64,000 nt of DNA, taken from assembly GCF_032854445.1 (NCBI RefSeq), contig NC_088300.1:58008984-58072983 (forward strand), written 5' to 3'. Position numbers and translations under genes: made by a program. The stretch comes from Liolophura sinensis (taxonomy: Eukaryota; Mollusca; Polyplacophora; Chitonida; Chitonidae). This document shows positions 11,216 to 25,175 of the stretch, piece by piece. Numbering within the stretch: position 1 is the stretch's first letter; every line of letters starts with the position of its first letter. The notes below the pieces were generated by a model, which saw nothing but the letters and a program-made list of their open reading frames with translations, had not been told where the DNA came from and ran no database searches.

Positions 11216-11432
11216 GGGATCTTCGTGGCCGAGGTTGTTAACGTTCCAGTGAGGCGCAATGACTGTGAGTTCAAGTCCAACTCATGCTAACTTCTCCGGC
11301 CGTACGTGAGAAGGTCTGCCAGAAACCTGCGCATTGACGTGGGTTTCCTCGAGCATGATGCTAGCCGCTGTCGTATGTGAAGTATTCTTGAGTACGCTGC
11401 AAAACCCAGATCAAACAAATAGATAAATAAAT
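11216..11432 (+). mobile_element. old SINE shared by all three units, unit B copy
   Basis: Orthologue of 4540/4897, uninterrupted. It has a head-like ttcgtggccgaggttgttaa, a B-box-like gagttcaagtcc, an attcttgagtacgctgc end and a degenerate A-rich tail. Confidence 0.85.
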
Positions 11433-13280
11433 ATATACAAAAATGGACAGGTAACTGCGAAATAAAGCAATGTCAAAGAACAAAAAACTCATAAGTTAGC
11501 CTCATCATTGATCTGTCGACGGATGTGTTCAATACAACTCACTTGGCTCACTCCAATTAGGTCCTTAAGCCAAGCACGAGTTATTCTCCTTTTTTCGTTG
11601 TTTCAATATTTGCCTAAAACTTCTCAAGAAAATAGGATTTCATACACCTTTACTTCCCAGGTGATTCACGTGTACAGAATAGCCAATCTTCTTTCCGAGA
11701 AATGGTGGAGTGGTAAAATTATTCTTAGTAAATTATTCAAACTGATGCTAGGAAATGTGCATAAATTCATTATAATCATTGTCAGGGGAGCGACTTTAGT
11801 GGCTTAATGAGATTACTTCACGTTCTTAATCTGGTGATGTTCATCGTCTATGTTTTATCAGTGATCGTTACAAATCAGTAACCAATAAGAGTATGAATGT
11901 ATTCTATAACCCGCGACACAGATAGATTTGTGGTCTTAGCATGCACAGAGGGAAATACATGATGTTACGATATTCTATGTAATCTTTTACATTTAGATGT
12001 ATGATTAATAATATATTTGACAACACCGATTAAACGATAATTTAATTTACTCCGTTAAATTTTCTCGCACCTAATATGTGGATTATCGAGGACGGTGGTT
12101 TACCGTAGAATAGTTTTTATACGTTTAGGAAGAAAACTACATGAACCGCATTGCTGACACGTATTCTTCATTCACCAAAATTATTGTAATTTTATCAGAA
12201 CCAGCTGCGAGCAATGGAATATAGCTTTACTAATTCCAGAGTATTATCATGTACTCGAGGAGTAAGACCATCATAATTACTGTTATTTGAAGAACGGATG
12301 CCCAAAAAGACGTCATAACCACCGATTTGTTACATCTGTTAACCGATACGAGTGTTGTCTTTAACTTTCTGTTAAAAACTAATAGCGCTTTAAAGCTGCG
12401 ATTGAGACTGAAACGTTACTATTTTAGCTAATGAGAACCACCCTCATTAGATATGAACTTACTCACAGGAAGAGTTGAAATAATTGTTTTCCACAGGAAG
12501 AAAATGTTTCAAGGACAGAGAATCTTTGCAGTGTAGCGATCATGGATTATTGTATTAGTGCACCATTGTCTGGTGCCGACTCTTATACCAGAATACACTG
12601 ATGGCTTTTATTTCAAGGAGGGAGGTAATCATCAATACCGTGATTGACTGCTCTGTATTATACATCCGGATGCATTTATTCTTTGGTTGTGATACAAAGA
12701 ATAGGTGCATGAACAAACGATATAATACAGTGTTACCTACAGCGTTATAACGAGATGATGCTACGTAATCTTTTAACAAGAATACAAATATTTCACGATT
12801 CTCATAACTGGGTGATTACTTCTACTAGGACCATTATATCTTCACAGGACTGGCACAGATGAATTTAGAAATAGATCTCACTCTGCATTTGCACCAGTGC
12901 AATTAGGGAATCCTTTCCACTTGGAAGAGGAATAATAGCAGTTTTTAATTATATATATTTGTATTGCTATCGTATTTTCCCTACGACAGTGCAGCCATCC
13001 TGCAGTACGTAACGGCGAAAACCAATCCCGACCATTACCCATGCTGACCCCAAGGCACGCTGTTGGCTGAAAACTGTTTAAGATATCTTCTTAACACGGA
13101 CAGGTGTAACGGCAGTGGAATCCAAGATGGCAGAGGGCAGCCATACTGGATAACGTGAAGTGACGAAAACTGGCAAAAGGAAAGAAATTTTAAGTAGTTC
13201 ATAAGAACGGGTATAGCAGGCAGAAGGACAGAAGGGCGGACACACTGAGAGCATTTCCATGTCTCTTCACCGGCCTCAAA

Positions 13281-13402
13281 TGGTCGTGGATTTGCTTAGG
13301 GCTCTCCCTCCAAGTTTAATACTGGTCGCCATCGTATAAGTGAAATATTCTTGAGTACGGCGTAAAAACCAATCAAATAATAAAAAAAATAAATGAATGA
13401 AT
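13281..13402 (+). mobile_element. 5'-truncated SINE
   Basis: Begins at tggtcgtggatt and runs through gtgaaatattcttgagtacg to an A-rich tail. Only the 3' half is present. It lies in a part of unit B for which I see no matching SINE at the corresponding place in A or C. Confidence 0.8.
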
Positions 13403-13919
13403 TACATTTTTCCCTTGGTCGCTTTTTATCGAGAGCTTTGACGGCTGACCATTACGTTGCAGGCACCAAGCGTTCTTACTGTAACCACTTTCAAAAAACT
13501 TAGTAATGTAAATTAAAAGTGTTCGCACATGACGTTGCCTGCCGTTATAGCACTATAAGGCGACGTTATTTACGAAGAAAAATTCATGCAAGACATTTTG
13601 GAAAAATGAGCTATGGACAACAGATTTTGTGAAATATTTGTATTTGTCATAAAAAAGAGCTCTGTACAGTGAACACAAACGAAAAGACAAACATACAGTC
13701 AATAAACGTTGGAGTAGTTTGATGCAAGTGCAGTCTGAAAAGAAAACACACATGTAATTCACATTTCTCGAATAAATGGTTCATTTTATGCAAAATGTGA
13801 TGTGTCATACTGTAACTTGGTGCCTGTTTTGCCATGGCTCTACATCCTGTGAACAATAGTCTGCAATGGATTTTTGTCACATAATAAAAAGGAAATTACG
13901 GTTAATTTTAGACTTATAT

Positions 13920-14110
13920 GATCGGTGCTTTTTACGTCGAACTTAACAATATTTTACTTATACAACGGCGGGGGGCATTATGGTGGGAGGAAAGTTGGCT
14001 AGTGGGAACCACGACCATTCACAGGGTATGTACATTACATAGAACAGAATGCGCACTGGCACACAGGAAGTCCGATTCAAACCGAGTCAGGTCCTTCCAC
14101 GCCAGGCATA
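13920..14110 (-). mobile_element. ancient minus-strand SINE, unit B
   Basis: Reads as the reverse complement of the family's 3' half with many changes (atcggtgctttttacgtcg, then aaccacgaccattcac). Shared with unit C at 22463-22640. Confidence 0.65.
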
Positions 14111-16574
14111 TGAACCACTAGTAGACATACATAGTAACAGGACAAGGTGTCTTTGACACGTAGTTTAAGTAGGACAACATACTATGAATATGTCTACTAT
14201 GAGATTAGCGCGCTGCGGAAAGGTAGAGAGAAATACCACAAATACATGAATTTCTAATCCAACAACGTAACTGCTTTGTTGTTTCGCCCGGGAGCATACC
14301 TAATCAACAAACAAGAAATGAATTACGGAGAGTAACTACTGAGATTAACTATAAAATTCATTGTTACAAACTCTGAAGCTGTTCAGAGAAACTCAAGTCA
14401 GATTTCATCATGAATACAGTTTTCGTCTAGACAGGAAGGATATAGAACTGACAGCAAAAGGGAAGCGTTCCGGAAAGAAATGTCTAATCTGGCGTAAATT
14501 CCCCTGTGTGATGTTATCCTCAATGTTTCTCAAGATATGACATGCGCGACTGGGCGAAATCTGGAGACAGCATGAGAAAATATACTGAAAATGACAATCA
14601 TTATACGTAAGTAGTGATAAGCAGCTGACAATAGTCTGCTATTCTTGGGAACAATTTATGTAAAGGCTGCTAGGTTAGATTTTTTTCAAACAAGTAGTTC
14701 AATTCTACAGCGGAAAACCTGAACACAACAAAGTTATATTTTAGTATTACTCTAAAGCGAATGCCAATCATATCTGTCAAAAGACTAAGGTCATTTAAGG
14801 TCATCTAATGGAATAATTTTGCTCAAGCAGTAAACGACAAAAACACAACATAGAAATGAATAGATAAAAAGATTGTTATATTAAAGTAAAAGTTGTACGT
14901 GCATTGTGTTGTCTCTAAGAAGAGTCGAAGATACTTCACTGAATAGGTTTATCAAACAGTAGCTGGCTGAAACTTCCTCACGTTAGTAACAGAATATACT
15001 GCATTTGTACGCCATAACCTGATTGGTGTTCTTTCGAATGAATCAACCAATCAGTTCAATAATTTCTCTGTTCGAGAACCTAAAGTTTTATTGTCGTCAC
15101 TTTTTCCACTTACGGCTTAAAGGCGATTTCCGAGTTTATCACGTCACACTTTTCAATTCCAAAATCATTTCGATGGATACGACCAGAATTAACAGCATAA
15201 AAAGCAGGGAATTTCCTTTCTACACAGTTTCGTTAATCAAGGTCTTGGTTCACGAACACAATGAAAGATTATTCTCAAATGATTGATCATGGTGGATGGA
15301 GTATTTAGCAATTTCGTATACATGTTAGCGTTGAAAAGTGATCGGATGATGAATTTATGACCGCAGGATTATTAAAAAGAAAAATTCGACTGCAAACGTC
15401 TTAGTTCTAAGGTCACTGGCATCCCTGCATTTCCTTTAAAAACACACGACGCTTTTGTTGTTTGTGCTTTTCTGCGACATAAATAAAAAGAAGGACGATC
15501 AAAATGACACAATGAGAGGTTGATGTTTAAATCAGTGAGAGGATCTTTGTAAGGAATAATTGAAATTTATATAATTGAACACTTTGCAGTGTGAGGTTAA
15601 AATAGTTTTATATTACAAATGCAAGATCAGTCGCTTGACTGAGATAAACTGAAAACTAGAAAATCAGCGAAAAATGCATGTATACATCAATGAATTATTC
15701 CATTAAAGAATGGAGGAATCAATATGAATACACCTTTCGTTGTGTCTACGGTTTACCTCCCATTTTTTGTATTGATAGATATCGTCTGTCATGAGAAAAA
15801 ACATATCTTTTGAAACAGATCATAGACACTAAGATAATACTAAAACATGTATATAATGTTTGACCGTTTTCATTTCTCTTGAAGTAGTCAAATGAGAAAG
15901 CCTAAAACGATGTTGATATCACTATATGTTCACCTCGCGCACCGATTTTGTCTCACCGTGTTGTTTCGCAGTGCAACTCGTCAATATGTTTTTCCACGGG
16001 TGAGAGGTGTGCGGGGAAGGGAGGATCCTGGTCAAGTGACCAAGAACTGACACGTTGGTCTATTTATTTGTGCCATTAAGCGTTATCCTTGGTTGTTACC
16101 TGGTTTCCAAACCGTGTAGCTTCATTAATAAAGGAAAATGATGGAAAGACCACATGTTCCATTGGTTGGTATAAGTTGTTCTGAGGAATAAAGAATCATT
16201 CCCAACTTTGCCATTCACACGACATAATGTTTAATTCTGAACTTGATAATATTTCTATATTTTAAGAATATATTAATATTGTGATATTAAAAGGTAGAAG
16301 AAACCGGATTACGAACCTAAAAAGAAAACGTGGCAACTGAAATATATGGCACCAATTGTACACTGTTTAAAGTACCTTCCCACAGTGATATGAATCCAGG
16401 GCAGGATGCTCTCTGTTATGCAAGGGAACCTTGTACAATAAAACACCATGTTGTTATTGTTTCACCTAATTCTTAACGTCTTAAACACACATACAGAGAT
16501 CCCATAAAGTACATATGTATCATCGGCCACATGTTAAACCTGCAGCATCTAAACTGCTTGGTATCCTGAACAAG

Positions 16575-16697
16575 GTGTTATCACCAGGGTTGTGAACCGA
16601 GTACCATATGGCTGAGAGGGTAAATCTAGAGACCCAGGCGTCAGGGCGACCATGAGCTCCCAGGCTAGCTCGACGTCTGGGTAGACATGGCTATCTC
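16575..16697 (+). other. highly conserved block, unit B copy
   Basis: Counterpart of 8518-8643, nearly gap-free against unit C. The minus-strand frame stays open through the block and stops shortly after it. Confidence 0.5.
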
Positions 16698-16938
16698 ATG
16701 TACGACACATCTATTAGAAAACACTTGGTAAATGAATACCACCAAGAACATCTAAACACTGACGAAGATGTTTTGCTTTTTCTTACTGTGGCTAACTAAA
16801 CAGAGCATAAACTGATTATTCCTAGTCATAAACCAAGGGAAGCGACTTAAACAAACGCCATATGTGCTGTAGGGGTAACAGAATAATTACAGTGGCCTGG
16901 AGATCTAACACAATCCACGCCAGCCCTCCCAAGACATA

Positions 16939-17055
16939 CTACTTCTTGCCGTCAACAGCTGGCTTTTGGCAAATATCATTCCGATCAAACCTTGCACGTG
17001 GATCTCGAACGTTAGTCCTTCGGCCATAACATATAACGCTGAACTAGCGGCTGCT
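16939..17055 (-). pseudogene. minus-strand peptide-like block, unit B
   Basis: Keeps the C-terminal frame of the 8888-9130 block (FSVICYGRRTNV through DGKK, then TAG), with frameshifts and stops further upstream. GTATGT follows at 16934-16939 on the minus strand. If the unit A frame was ever a gene, this copy is broken. Confidence 0.15.
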
Positions 17056-17342
17056 GTATATTTTTTGTGTGCAGTCATACGTTAAAGTCGGACTGCATTA
17101 GTGCAATGTGTCAACTGAACAGATAGAAAAAGTAGAAGTATTTGTTTTCAAAGGAAGTATTCTAGATTTAAAAGAATAGTGTGACTTTTAGTACGCAAAT
17201 ATATATTTGGAATTCTGCACATATAAATATGATATACTAGACTGAATTTTAGATGATGGCTGACAATGTATAGTTAAAAATTCAGTAGGTGTTAAAAGAC
17301 ATGTTCCAGTAACTGCTAACGTGAATAACGTTTACACCAATG

Positions 17343-17404
17343 CAAACTCGTGAAGTACAATCCAGATATCAGTCAAACTCGTGAAGTACAATCCAGATAT
17401 CAGT
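17343..17404 (+). repeat. 31-bp direct duplication
   Basis: Two exact copies (17343-17373 and 17374-17404) starting caaactcgtgaag, followed by a partial third. It sits where unit C has lost the promoter-like segment of A and B. Confidence 0.9.
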
Positions 17405-17493
17405 CAAACTCCTGAAATTGATATGTTACACAACGTTGCTTGAGACCTGTGAAATAGGTCAAAATAGAGAAACGAATCAATCCAAATGAATCC

Positions 17494-17604
17494 ATGAAAT
17501 ATGGACACTATTTCAAAGAGTACAAAGGTTTCTTCCCCGTCCAGCTGCATTGCGCTCTCTTACTATATTATTCTATCAGCTTGCCGGCAGAAAAAGTGGA
17601 CTGA
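17494..17604 (+). other. 36-codon small ORF, copy C
   Basis: Paralogue of the frame at 1377. It begins MKYGHYFKEYKGFF, keeps HCALLLYYSIS and ends at TGA 17602-17604. Relative to A it lost six codons by in-frame deletions. Confidence 0.15.
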
Positions 17605-19510
17605 CCGCATCGTACTGTATACTGTAACATGAAGGAAGATATTAGATATTGGAGGTTAGCCAATGACCAATCCAGGCCTACAGACGGGATCGTGTCTGCA
17701 CATAGCCGATGGGCATCGTTGGTTGAAAAGCAGGCTTATTGCTGAGCCATGAGGAAATTTAGACAAAAGCTTAATAAAGTAGAGACGTTTACAAGGCAGC
17801 GAGAGGGTATGAGCAATCGTGTAAACAGTCGGCGCTAACAAAGGAAATCAGCTTGACAATACATTCATTTTCCCACACTGTTGCAAGTATTTATTTCCAT
17901 TTGCTCGGCGTTTGCATACATGTGCATCATATTATTCAATTTTCCGTATATCAGGGGCTGTCGGAAATATTCATCAAATAATCTTATTGATGCCCCATTT
18001 TCTCCGGAGAAAGTCTGGCTAAGAGTGAGCCACAGGCGGGCATACAGACCCCAGCCAGTGTACTGACGAAATATATCCGACAGGTTAGCCCTGTCCCGTA
18101 TCTGGTAGCCCTGCTTGGAAATCCCATCACAGCCTACCGGTCTAAACTATAACTTTTTGATAGAAAAAATGACAATGGTTTTGATGAGAAGGGCATACAT
18201 GGACCTGAAGACATTCAGTGACAAGTTTTAAGTTCGACCATAAGTTTTTATCCCTATAGGACGTCTGGTGGAGTTTATTGTCAAACACTGAAGCCACTGG
18301 ACAACACTCTACACAAAGAAAAAGGAAGAAGTATTTTTAGCTGCATAATGTAATCTAACCCAACACTAGAAAGACATGAAGGCTATGGTCAGACTTCGTG
18401 GGCCTTGAGCATAAGTGCTAGCGATGCTAAGGATTGTATTCGTTAAGTAAGGCACCGAATAAAGTACCGATATTTTATTTATTTATTAACTACAAATGGC
18501 GGCTTTCTGCAGAAAATGCATTGGTGAAGTATGCCTGTTTCGTACGATTCCAAGCTCCCCGGATTGACATGGCATGGCTCTAGATCTGGGAAAAAGGTGA
18601 CAGCTTGTGTCACGCGAATGTGAGAAATGGGAATGTGTAGGACTGTAGACAATACACCGATTTTTACCACAGACTATAGATTTGTTGCGACCCACAAGTG
18701 GAGACAGCACTTCCAGGAACTGACCCCATAAATGATGGAATCTACGCCGCTTGTGAATGCCTAAGTATCAGTACTAGTAGCGGGCTTCATTGAGGCGTTT
18801 TGTTTTATTTCATTTCACTGACTGGCGCGAAACCGCCTTTACTTTTTAAAAGTAAAGCATGGACAGCAATTATTACATGTCAACAGTATACAACTAAGAT
18901 GCGTGATGAATGGCTATAGCGAAACACAGTGAAAACAGCAAAGAATATGTGATTGTTTCTTTCAGTTGGATGAAGTTTTCTTGTTTCATGGAACTACTGG
19001 AGTAGCGTTGAACATCAAGTTTTGGTGTTAAGGGAATCGCCTGTTAACCTGTCTGGTGCAGTGTTGATGAAACCGCGCCATGTTGTTGTTGGATAATTCA
19101 GGTCATGTGTGTTGTTAAGTGATGAAGCACATTCGGTGTTAATGGAAATCTGCTAAGGACAAAAGACTCAGGAATCAGTTTTTTTTTTTGTGGAATGTTT
19201 CAGCGAAGTGTCTAATGCGCTATCTCAGGGTGCTGGCTTAATCAATCTAGCCCGAAGTTCCAATTTTCCCCAGTGTGTTGTCTTGTCCACGTGGAGGGCC
19301 GAGCGTGTACGACGGAAGAAAAACATCATGCTACAGCGACCTTGTTATGCCCTTATCTGTGCGATAGGGCTTATAAAAGCCAACTAGAGCAGTTGCTTCC
19401 AAAAAACACACTTGATGGTTTCCAAGGTGACACGAGTTCTCCCAGGGTATGAAAAACACAAAGTAAAATATAAGTTTAAGATAACATGCCCCGTGCTTAC
19501 AAACAAAGTC

Positions 19511-19732
19511 AGGGGAATTCATGGTTTCTTAGTGTTCCGGCGCGACACAATGACTGTGAGTCCAAGTTCACCTCATGCTGAATCCCTCTCCGGCAGTACA
19601 TGGGAAGGTCTGTCAGAAACCTGTGCATAGTCGTAGGTTTTCTCCCACCATAATTGTAGCCACCGTCGTAAGTGAAATATTCTTGAGTACGGCGTAAAAC
19701 ACCAATCAAATAAATAAAAGAAATAAATGTAT
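19511..19732 (+). mobile_element. old SINE shared by all three units, unit C copy
   Basis: Orthologue of 4540 and 11216. The head is badly degraded but the 3' end is well kept (gtgaaatattcttgagtacg, then an (AAAT)n-like tail). Confidence 0.85.
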
Positions 19733-22254
19733 ACAATGTATTATATAGTCAATATGTATACATGTATAAAGTCAAAGAATAAAGAAGTTATAAATTAGCC
19801 TCTTCTGTGATCGGTCAAAGGATGTGTTCAACACAACACACTCAGTTCACTCCAATTAGGTTCTTTAGTCCAGCATGCTGAATTTTTCTCCTTTTTTCGT
19901 TGTTTTCTAAGTACATATCCAGAAAAGAGAATTTCAAACAGTTTTACTTTCCAGGTGAGGCATGTGATTTACGTGTACAAAATAGTCAAACTTCTTCTGA
20001 GAAAGATGTGAACGATAAAATTATTCCTAGTAAATTACTGACACAGATGTTACGAAGTGTACATGAGTTCCGGATAAGCATTGTCAGGTGACCGCATTTA
20101 TTGTTGATCGATTGGCTCAATGAAATTACTTCACATTCTAATCTGGTGATGTTTATCTTCTAACTGTTTTATCAGTGATCGATACAAATCAGTTACATTT
20201 TGTCCAGGTGAACAGCGCGATGACAGCGTTGCCTTCTACAAAGCTGGTAAACACGATGTGGGTTTATTCTATATAACCCCTGACACAGAGTTTTGGTCTC
20301 AGTATGTATAGAGGAAATACATCATATTTTGATAATTATTTAGACTAAGATGTATAAATAATAATAAATTTGAAAATTTGACAACACTCATTAAACGATA
20401 ATTCAAATTACTCACACACCTAATATGGAGATCATTGAGCATGGTGGTTTGCTGGAGAATAATTTTCGGACATTTACGAAGAAACCTACATGCATCCCTC
20501 TTTCACCCAAATTATTGTAACTTTATCATATCCAGCTGCAAAAATGGAATATTTCCTCATTAATAAGTATTTTTATGTATTCGAGGAGTAAGACCATCAT
20601 AATTAGTGTTATTCAGCGAATGTGTGCCAAAAAAGACGTCATAACCACCGATTTATTACATGTCTAAAACCAATGTAAGTGTTATCCTTCATTCTTTGCT
20701 AAAAACTAAAAGCGGTTTGAAGCTCCAGTTGGAATACAAATGATACCATTTTGGCTATTGGGAATCGACCTCGTTATGTGTGAACCTATTTACAGAATGA
20801 GTAGATTTGCGCGTTTTTTCCCAGGAAGTAAGGTGTTTCAAGGATAGTGTAAAATCTGCAAGGAACACACAGTATACAGACCGTGTGATTATTGTGTTAC
20901 TACACCAATTTTTAAAGCCGACTCTCATTCCATACCCGATGACAGCTATTCATTACACATCGGGATACACTTACTGTACAACGTTGTACAAAGCAATAAA
21001 CCTATAACATAATGCTTTATTACACCTACTACGTTATAACGAGATAATGCTATGCCGCCTTTCCCAAACTTCACCAGGCTGCTTTAGCGAGAATGCATAT
21101 ATTTTCCGATTTTCATAACGGGGTCACAACTGTTCATAGAAAAATTAAATCCTCATAGGACTGACCAGGAATGAGCTCAGAAATAGATTTTACGCCGTTT
21201 TCGCTTTGGCCTTCCTCCAGTATGGTTTTGACGTCATATGAAAAAGACATAGGGCAGAGGAAAAACTATAGTTTTTAAACGTATATATTATAACGTGTAT
21301 ACTATATAGAATGGTATTGTTTTGAGGGCAGTCATAATGACCCATCAGGTTATACTCGTATATACGGCAGAGACTGGGATGATTTCATTTAAGGAAAACG
21401 CCTCTAACAATCGAAGTAGGCGTCACTAAATAGACCACTTAAAACTATGCATAACTATTTTTTCATTTGTTCTTTTTAGATTATTGTGAAAAGAGTTATA
21501 GGCGCTCGAGCATTTGAATTCTAAGGTGGGCTTGATGAACTATACAGAAAGTCTATCCAACTCTAATCACGTCACTGACTGTGGGAATAACTCTTTTTAC
21601 CTATGAGTGAAAGATTACTGAAATGAATGTTTCCAAACATTCCTTCCTTCTGGTGAACATCAGGAAAAAAATGATGTCAACTCCTAAAGTTCCTAGATAA
21701 CGCCAGTATGGCCCATAAATCACACCATGGCATTCAAACATCTGAACGCTATTTAACATTCGTCTAAAATACGTTTAAGTGGGCGTTAAATCTGTTAACG
21801 CGAGGTCAGTGGCAGGCACATTGGCAGCCCTTGTGTTTTGTGACAAATTGCCATTCCATTATCTTTGGTATGATGATAAGGAAATCAAGATTGCCGAAAG
21901 CAGCCACTCTGGATTTCGTAGAGTGACAAAGACCAACGAAGACCAACCCCAGCAACGCTGACCTTAAGGCATTGTGCACGAGTATGAACTTGTGCACAAG
22001 TGTGAACTTTCTACAGTTACGATCGTTTTCTCTTACTTAAACGACACAATAGACCAATGTCATAATTGTACATTTTTTTTTCAAGATATTGAAGAATAAT
22101 GAAGAGTATCCGCCTAACAAAACCATTACCTGATGAACGCGGGTAGCCAGTTTTCTATGGAACATTCTTGATAAACAATTCACTCCTCAGACAACAGCGT
22201 GACGTCCCATCTGTCGTTCAAGTACGAAGAAAGTTATTAAAAATGATACACGTC

Positions 22255-22297
22255 ATGCTGGCCGCCGTCTTATGATTGGAATATTCTTGAGTTAACC
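22255..22297 (+). mobile_element. SINE 3' fragment
   Basis: A short piece reading gctggccgccgtctta, then ggaatattcttgag, matching the family near its 3' end only. Confidence 0.6.
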
Positions 22298-22462
22298 CCT
22301 GTGAATATGAGGCCGGTCACGGATACGGATAGGTACATATGCCCTGTGTCAGCATATAAATATGGTGCCTGTTTTATAATCATTCTGCATCTCATGAACA
22401 CTGGCCTACAATGGAATTTCACCACACTATAAAAAAGTAAATTACATTTAATTCCATTTGTC

Positions 22463-22640
22463 TGATCGGTGCTTTACGCCCTACTAAAAATATTTGACTT
22501 ATACGACAGCGACCAGCATTAAGGTGAAACCCACGACCGACTGCAGATTAATCACATTGCATGAAATAGAATGGGCATTTGTACACGGGAAACCCGATGT
22601 AATGACAAGTCAGGTCTGTATCCCACGAAGGGCATTACAC
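22463..22640 (-). mobile_element. ancient minus-strand SINE, unit C
   Basis: Counterpart of 13920-14110: gatcggtgctttacgcccta, then tatacgacagcgaccagcat and cccacgaccgactgc. The 5' half is strongly diverged. Confidence 0.65.
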
Positions 22641-24606
22641 ATCCATCAGTATAGGCATATATAATGGCTTGGTAGCATATCTGGTGTCTTTGATATACTG
22701 TTTCATTGAGGCAGGATAATATGAATATGTTTATTTGAGACCTGTCCTCTGCGGGAAGTCAGAAAGAACTATAAAATATACGTCTTTCTGGATCTAAACC
22801 CTTAATGGTGTTGTCATTTCCTCTTGGAAATCAATTCTGACAATCAACAAATAACATGAATTACTCACTGTACCTGCTGAAACGAGATTTAAATTCATTG
22901 TTACAAACTCTGAAGCCGTTGTCTGCTTTTTGGATTGAGATAGAATCAAATCAGGCTTTATCATGAATACAGTTATCGTCTAGACGGGAAGGATATAGAA
23001 CGGGGGGACGTGACAGCAAATGTGAAGCGTTCCGGAAAGAAATGTGTAATCTGGCGTGAATTCCTCTCTGTGATCCTCAAAGTTTGTCCGAATTGACATG
23101 CGCGCCTAGCCGAAATCTGACGACATCATCAGAAAATGTACCAAGGAGAAAAGGAAAATCAAAACAGATAAGTAGTGAAAAGCAGCTGAAACTAGTCTGT
23201 TACTCTTGGGAACAATTTATGTAATAGCTCCTAGGTTAGAATTGTAATATTCAACGGAAAAAGGACAATTCAGACATTTTTTTCAAACAAGCAGTCAAAC
23301 TGTATTGCCCTAAATACAGGGAAAAATTGCATTTTAAAGCTCTAAAGCGAATGATTATAATGACTGGATTACGTGTCAAGCATAACTGATGTAATTTATT
23401 ACCTGATGGAAGAAATTATTTATACATTAATTTTGTTCGAGCAGTGAAGGACAAACACACAACAAAGAAATGAATAAACAAAAAGATTGTTACATTAAAG
23501 TAAAATTTAACGTGGTTTGTGTAATCTGTAAGAAGAGTCCAAGATACTTCACAGAATGGGTTTATCAAACAGTAGTTGGTTAAAGCTGCCTCACGTTAGT
23601 AAGAGAATGCAATTGTACGCCATAAACTGAGTTCTTTTCGAATAAATTAACCAGTTCAATATTTTCTGTGTAGGAGAACGTGAAGTTTTATTATTGTAAA
23701 TTTTTTCACTTATGTTTTAAGGCAATTTCCGAGAGGAGTTTATCACATCACAAGTGGTCTAAATCATTTCCATGGATACGAACAGAATTAATAGCGTAAA
23801 AGCGTAGGGAATTTTATTTCCACACAGTTTCGTTAATCAAGGTCTTGCTTCACGAACACAATGAAAGATTATTTCAAATGATTGATCATGGTGGATGGAG
23901 TATTGAGTAACTTCGTATAGTTATTAGCGTTGAAAAGTGATCGGAAAAGAATTTATGAGCGCAGAATTTTGTGTACTAAAAAAAAAATTCGATTGCAAAC
24001 GATTATTCCAAGGTCACTGAGCACGCTTCACAGAAATTCCAGGGTTCATTTGTTTTTTAGTTGTTTGTATTTTTCTGTGCGTTAAAACGCGACATAAGTA
24101 AAAAGAAAGGCAATACTTGATTTATCAAAATGACACAAAGACGGGTCGATGTTTAAATTAGAGAGAGGACCTTAGTAAGGAATTATTGAAATGAACAGAA
24201 TTGAAGACTTTGAAGTGAGGGGCTAAAGCAGTTTTGTGTTCCAACATTTAACGTATGACTGAGGTAAATTGAAAACGACAAAATTGTAGGGAAAATATCA
24301 GTAAAAAATCATGGAAAATCAATGAATTATTCTATTAACAAATTATTGATTCAATATAAATCTACATTTCTATGTTTGTGCCTTTTACTGATTCAGTACT
24401 ATCGAAACCGAGCAATATACATTTTGTCTGCCATGAGAAAAAAGGATTGCGGACACTTAGATAATCTTGGAATATATATAGACTTTCTGTTGTGTTTCTC
24501 TCCAAGAAATTACATACGAAATCTTAAAATGGCACTGGTGTCACCACATGTGCTCAACCTGTACAGATTCTGCCTCAGTTTTGCTGAGTTTTCTCGGTGC
24601 AACTAG

Positions 24607-24870
24607 GGGCCTCCGTGGCTCAGTTGGTTAGCGCGCTAGCGCAGCGTAATGACCCATGAGTCTCTCACCAATGCGGTCGATGTGAGTTCAAGTCCAGCTC
24701 ATGTTGGCTTCCTCTCCGGCCGTATGTGGGAATGTCTGTCAGCAACCTGCGGATGGTCGTGGGTTTCCCCCGGGCTCTGCCCGGTTTCCGCCCACCATAA
24801 TGCTGGCCGCCGTCGTATGAGTGAAATATTCTTGAGTACGGCGTAAAACACCAATCAATGAATCAATCAA
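24607..24870 (+). mobile_element. full-length young SINE with perfect target-site duplication
   Basis: tRNA-like head gcctccgtggctcagttggt, an A-box-like gctcagttggttag, B-box gagttcaagtcc, body, gagtacggcgtaaaacacc and an (AATC)n-like tail. It is bounded by an identical 13-bp duplication TCGGTGCAACTAG at 24594-24606 and 24871-24883. Unit B has a related but unoccupied site (gcagtgcaactcg at about 15969-15981). The open plus-strand frame here is SINE sequence, not a gene. Confidence 0.97.
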
Positions 24871-24900
24871 TCGGTGCAACTAGATGTTTTGTTTTTATTT

Positions 24901-24912
24901 GGGGGGGGGGGG
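24901..24912 (+). repeat. G12 tract
   Basis: Twelve consecutive G just after the SINE in unit C. Unit A has shorter G-runs at the matching place (about 7785-7803). Confidence 0.9.
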
Positions 24913-24999
24913 AGAAGAAGATCAAGTGCATGACCATGAAATGACATATTAGTGAATGTATCTCTGCCATGTAAGATTACTTACTCATTTTATTGGAGA

Positions 25000-25175
25000 T
25001 TTAAGCAATATTTCTTTTCAACGGCGGCAGTCAGCATTGCGATAAACTGTAAAGAGACTGGAGTCCGGGGTAAACCTATGCTCATCTGCTTTGTTACGTA
25101 TGACCGCAGAGGAAACCAGCGTACTATGTAAACAGTCTACCGGGCGCCATTTATACGATGGAGCTGGGCCTTCCA
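25000..25175 (-). mobile_element. ancient degenerate SINE, unit C
   Basis: Counterpart of 7885-8040: caatatttcttttcaacggc, gtcagcattgcgata, then gaccgcagaggaaaccagcg. The overlapping open frames on both strands are explained by this element. Confidence 0.55.

Larger units (their letters stand above)
9171..17195 (+). repeat. tandem duplication unit B (about 8.0 kb, internally deleted)
   Basis: Second copy. It aligns with A at 9255 (gacgtccattta), 9391 (TATA-like site), 9693 (sORF), 9940-10167, 10331, 10752, 11216 (old SINE), 12304, 14408, 14948, 15279, 16575-16697 and 16939-17055. Compared with A and C it lacks about 200 bp near 9930 and several hundred bp near 10700, which explains its shorter length. 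It shares with C an old minus-strand SINE (13920-14110) that I could not find in A, so similarity between copies is mosaic. It retains the empty target site (about 15971) for the SINE inserted in C at 24607. Confidence 0.85.

Noticed and set aside
24630-24720. Functional tRNA genes at SINE heads
   Set aside because: The heads have box A and B resemblance but are continuous with SINE bodies and do not form a full cloverleaf.
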